Part shown: positions 61,335-64,000 of the stretch, piece after piece
How positions within the stretch are numbered: the stretch's first letter is position 1
Layout: each line of letters begins with the position of its first letter
Source of the DNA: Rhodococcus sp. 14-2483-1-2
Lineage (GTDB): Bacteria; Actinomycetota; Actinomycetes; Mycobacteriales; Mycobacteriaceae
Assembly (NCBI RefSeq): GCF_002259405.1
Contig: NZ_NPFW01000013.1
Span: 62,001 to 126,000 of the forward strand
Direction: 5' to 3'
Length of the DNA: 64,000 bases
Made by a program: the position numbers and the translations under genes
Notes under the pieces: generated by a model
Told to the model about the DNA's origin: nothing
The model's input: the letters and a program-made list of their open reading frames with translations, nothing else
Databases searched by the model: none

Positions 61335-61712
61335 ATGAGAAGAACATTTGTAGCGGCAACACGAGTTGCCACCGTCGTCGTCTCAGGTCTGGCCTTTTCA
61401 GCAATCATCGGCGCAGGCGTTTCCCATGCCGACACTCAGGATTGCTCCATCTCCCACGATGCCGTCGGCGCGTCGGCAACGTGCCACGACACCGGTGCTC
61501 CTCCGGGGAGGGAGTACGTACTCATCACCGAGTGTTGGGGTTTCCATGTCACCGCCGCTGTGCCGTTCCTTGCGGTCGGTCCCTACACCTCGTCGAGCCG
61601 ATCCTTCGTGCCGACAGGTCAGGCGTCGGGTAATTGCGGTTCGAGCTGGGGCCAGCCGACGTCGACCCTCGGTGTGGTCACCGGTGCCCACGTGGAGATC
61701 TATCGCCAGTGA
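61335..61712 (+). CDS. Small secreted protein
   Basis: A 125-residue protein with a signal peptide (VATVVVSGLAFSAIIGAGVS, cleavage after SHA). The mature part is about 93 residues and has four Cys (QDCSISHDAVGASATCHDTG, ITECWGF, GNCGSSWGQP). No known domain. An ATG at 61326 is possible. Confidence 0.65.
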   Translation: MRRTFVAATRVATVVVSGLAFSAIIGAGVSHADTQDCSISHDAVGASATCHDTGAPPGREYVLITECWGFHVTAAVPFLAVGPYTSSSRSFVPTGQASGNCGSSWGQPTSTLGVVTGAHVEIYRQ

Positions 61713-61734
61713 GATCGGCCTGGTGACCGGCTGA

Positions 61735-62082
61735 TCAGGTCCAGGGAGTTATCGGCGGCTTGACCCACATGATCTTCTCGTCCGAGTGCTGGGGCGTCGC
61801 GCCGTCGTGGCCCGGGTGTTCGGCCGCCCATGCGGATTTACGGTCGAGCAACTCGGCCACGATGGTCCACGTCTCCATCGTGCTCGGTGGGTGCAGGTCG
61901 GCAGCGCGGGCCAGCTTTCGGCGGACGGCGTCGGTGAGGTCGAGGAGTTCGGCACCGGTGATGCCGCGATCCCACACGTAACGCGCCAGAGCGGTCGCCT
62001 TGTCCTGTCGACTCTTCGCGGCCTGTTCGGAGTGCGCGAAGTCGAACTGCCCGCCGCCGGTGTTCTCTGTCGTCACGGGCAC
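61735..62082 (-). CDS. Conserved hypothetical protein
   Basis: A 115-residue soluble protein: SRQDKATALARYVWDRGITG, AELLDLTDAVRRKLARAADL, TWTIVAELLDRKSAWAAEHP. Helical, no known domain. I believe it is widespread in related actinobacteria, but no function is known to me. Confidence 0.65.
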   Translation of the reverse strand: MPVTTENTGGGQFDFAHSEQAAKSRQDKATALARYVWDRGITGAELLDLTDAVRRKLARAADLHPPSTMETWTIVAELLDRKSAWAAEHPGHDGATPQHSDEKIMWVKPPITPWT

Positions 62083-62153
62083 AACCTTAATGAACTGCGA
62101 GAAAAGGCACGTCCGCTTGATCTTCTGGGGGCCTCGTCGCCTACCGTAGGTGC

Positions 62154-62780
62154 GTGATCACTCAAGCATCGGGTGCAGAGCATGTCTCCATCCCCGCGAC
62201 CGGCTCCGCAGACGCGAAAACCTGGCCCTCGATCCTCACGTGGCGAGCGCACGACGTTCCCCGTATGGAATCGGTGCGGGTCCAGCTCTCGGGCAACCGC
62301 ATCAAGGCTGCCGGACGCATCATCGGTGCCGCGTGCAGCGATCACCCCGCCTTCAGCGCGTCCTACGACTTGGTGACCGACGAATACGGCGTCACCAAGC
62401 GACTCTCGGTGCGCACCTCGCTCGCGTCCGGTGACCGGCAGGCGTCCGTCAGCCGCGACGACGAGGGCTACTGGATGGTGGAGAACAGCACCAGCCATCA
62501 GCGCTCCACCTACAGTGGCGCACTCGACGTCGACATGGTGCTCAGCCCCTTCTTCAACACTCTGCCGATCCGTCGATTCGGTCTGCACACCCAGGTCCAG
62601 GACCTCGAGGTGCCGACGGTCTACGTGAACGTGCTCGACCTCAGCATTCAGGAGGCGACGCTGACGTACAGCAGCGGTTCCGAGGGCATCCACGTCATCT
62701 CACCGGTGTCGACCTCGTCCGTCACGGTCGATGCCGACGGCTTCGTTGTCGACTACCCGGGACTGGCCGAGCGGATCTGA
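62154..62780 (+). CDS. Putative glycolipid-binding protein (DUF1089 type)
   Basis: A 208-residue protein. The family pattern is clear: SYDLVTDEYGVTKRLSVRTS, GYWMVENSTSHQRSTYSGAL, DVDMVLSPFFNTLPIRRFGL. These proteins are cytosolic, beta-rich and assigned to glycolipid binding; function is little known. GTG start at 62154. It overlaps tyrA, convergent, by 28 bases. Confidence 0.85.
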   Translation: MITQASGAEHVSIPATGSADAKTWPSILTWRAHDVPRMESVRVQLSGNRIKAAGRIIGAACSDHPAFSASYDLVTDEYGVTKRLSVRTSLASGDRQASVSRDDEGYWMVENSTSHQRSTYSGALDVDMVLSPFFNTLPIRRFGLHTQVQDLEVPTVYVNVLDLSIQEATLTYSSGSEGIHVISPVSTSSVTVDADGFVVDYPGLAERI

Positions 62781-63706
62781 CGCACGACGCCACCGCGTCG
62801 ACCCGCGTTCTGTAGGTCTTCCCGCCAGCCCGGTTCGCCCGGGGTGATGTCGGTGATCTCGAAGCGTCGATGCTGCTCGTACTGCAGGCGTGCGCTGTTG
62901 CCGGCGTCGACCAGCGTTTTCGTCGAGCCCTCGTCCAGTTCCTCGCGCGCTGCGGTGAGTGCATCCAGCGCCTCGTCGAGCGCGGTGCGCAGAGCGGCCG
63001 CGTTGCCCTCGGTCATCGCGCGGACGAGATTCGGCGACGACGACGCAACCCGCGTCCCGTCGCGAAACGAGCCCGCAGCCAGGCCGAGGGCCAGCGGTCC
63101 GCCTGCCGCCCCGACCATTGCCAGCGCCTCGGCCAGCAGGTGCGGTAGGTGCGAGATTCTGGCGACCGCGCGATCGTGCTCGACGCTCTCGGCCGGTACC
63201 ACCACCGAACCGCAGTCGAGGGCGAGCCGGGCCACCCGCACCCACACGTCGGCGTCGACTCCCGGGTCCGTGGCCACCACCCACACCGCGTCGGTGAAGA
63301 GCGTCGGATCGGTGGCCGACCACCCCGACTGGTTGGTGCCGGCCATCGGATGCCCACCGACGTAGCGCGCCTGAAGTCCGCGAGTGGCCACGGCTGCGGC
63401 GACCTCGGCTTTGACGCTGACGACATCGGTGATCGGAGCAGCGGGCGCGTGCTCGGCGATTGCCGCCAGAACCGAGTCCACGGCAGGCATCGGAACGGCG
63501 ATGACGATCAACGCGTCTTCTGCTGCGGCCCTGCTCAGCGCGGCTTCCAGGTCGGTACCGACGTCGTAACCGTCGGCGACAGCACCGGCGATCGCGTCGG
63601 CCGATCGGTTCCATCCCCACACCGGACGCCCCGCGTCGTGTGCAGCCCGCAGGATCGACCCGCCGATCAGTCCGAGACCCAGAACGCACACCGAGGAAGA
63701 AGTCAC
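62753..63706 (-). CDS. tyrA: Prephenate dehydrogenase
   Basis: A 317-residue NAD-dependent enzyme. Rossmann motif VCVLGLGLIGGSILRAAHDA, catalytic region VGGHPMAGTNQSGWSATDPT with the conserved His, and helical dimer domain (VARISHLPHLLAEALAMVGA). It makes 4-hydroxyphenylpyruvate for tyrosine synthesis. Divergent from the tRNA-adenosine-deaminase-associated gene, a recurring actinobacterial arrangement. Confidence 0.92.
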   Translation of the reverse strand: MTSSSVCVLGLGLIGGSILRAAHDAGRPVWGWNRSADAIAGAVADGYDVGTDLEAALSRAAAEDALIVIAVPMPAVDSVLAAIAEHAPAAPITDVVSVKAEVAAAVATRGLQARYVGGHPMAGTNQSGWSATDPTLFTDAVWVVATDPGVDADVWVRVARLALDCGSVVVPAESVEHDRAVARISHLPHLLAEALAMVGAAGGPLALGLAAGSFRDGTRVASSSPNLVRAMTEGNAAALRTALDEALDALTAAREELDEGSTKTLVDAGNSARLQYEQHRRFEITDITPGEPGWREDLQNAGRRGGVVRQIRSASPG

Positions 63707-63787
63707 CCGATCAGATTGACACAGGTGGGTGACGTCGACAGGAGGTGGACTTCGAATACCGGCCCCTACCGGACTACCGTTGCGCGC

Positions 63788-64000
63788 ATGGCCGCACAGC
63801 GCGCGAACAACAACCGCGCATCCGCACCGGAGTACGACGACCTCGAGGGATTCGGCGTTGCAGTTGTCCGAGAGGAAGGCAAGTGGACCGTCACGCCGCT
63901 GTCCGACGACGCACTGACCAGTCTGTCGGCGGCAGAGACCGAACTGCGTGAACTTCGCAGCTCGGGAGCTGTGTTCGGACTGCTCGATGTGGACGAGGAA
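63788..64000 (+). CDS. tRNA adenosine deaminase-associated protein (3' part outside window)
   Basis: The first 71 codons are visible, running off the right edge: YDDLEGFGVAVVREEGKWTV and ETELRELRSSGAVFGLLDVD. The family usually precedes tadA and shares its name; no activity is established. The assignment relies on this sequence pattern and on the tyrA neighbour. Confidence 0.7.
   Translation, partial: MAAQRANNNRASAPEYDDLEGFGVAVVREEGKWTVTPLSDDALTSLSAAETELRELRSSGAVFGLLDVDEE

Overview
The window reads as a high-GC actinobacterial chromosome, most likely Rhodococcus or a close relative. The basis is dense ATGA/GTGA-coupled operons, the TetR-controlled phenylacetate (paa) cluster, the BCKDH/HPPD/HmgA arrangement, MHS and heterodimeric ABC transporters, lipobox lipoproteins, and the tyrA / tRNA-adenosine-deaminase-associated gene pair. 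The genus is an inference. I recognised no rRNA, tRNA or CRISPR array.

Positions 1-10580 hold part of the phenylacetate degradation regulon. paaG (cut by the edge), paaH, paaF and paaJ run leftward. A TetR regulator (PaaR type), paaZ, an EthD-like protein, a PaaI thioesterase and a PucR-type regulator run rightward. An FAD-linked oxidase and an MHS-family transporter follow. Three near-identical 14-bp palindromes, ACCGAAnnnnCGGT, precede paaJ/paaR, paaZ and the transporter, which ties them into one regulon; a degenerate fourth lies before the PucR-type gene. A perfect 18-bp hairpin closes this block.

Positions 10580-26735 are accessory DNA with lower and uneven GC content. Both ends carry broken mobile-element genes: a VldE-like remnant fused to a 5'-truncated type IA topoisomerase on the left, and a conjugation-type coupling protein cut just after its P-loop-like motif on the right. 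Between them lie an AbiJ-like abortive-infection gene, secreted proteins and lipoproteins of unknown function, small membrane proteins, an HTH recombinase-like gene, and an unusual locus at 21426-25039. That locus holds a HEPN-like protein divergent from a three-gene operon: a winged-helix plus PD-(D/E)XK-like nuclease, a PIN-like nuclease, and an HTH/coiled-coil protein. I consider it the best candidate for an undescribed, probably defensive, system.

Positions 26736-45200 are a catabolic and signalling block. It contains a branched-chain 2-oxoacid dehydrogenase operon (E1a, E1b, E2, E3) with a divergent Lrp regulator; HPPD with a second Lrp regulator whose promoter carries a perfect 10-bp inverted repeat; an ABC/FtsX exporter divergent from a tandem kinase-regulator-kinase-regulator operon; a Tat-type multicopper oxidase; and a homogentisate operon (hmgA, unknown, fahA) with a MarR regulator. 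With paa, these cover branched-chain, tyrosine and phenylalanine breakdown.

Positions 45200-64000 are ordinary chromosome: a DODA-type dioxygenase with a 16-bp operator-like palindrome, a secreted lipase, TetR, CoA-transferase, SIMPL lipoprotein, YceI, dihydroxyacetone kinase, free-Met-sulfoxide reductase, DUF998, a DNA cytosine methyltransferase with Vsr repair endonuclease, a heterodimeric ABC exporter with one degenerate ATP site, a glycolipid-binding-type protein, tyrA, and the start of the tadA-associated gene.
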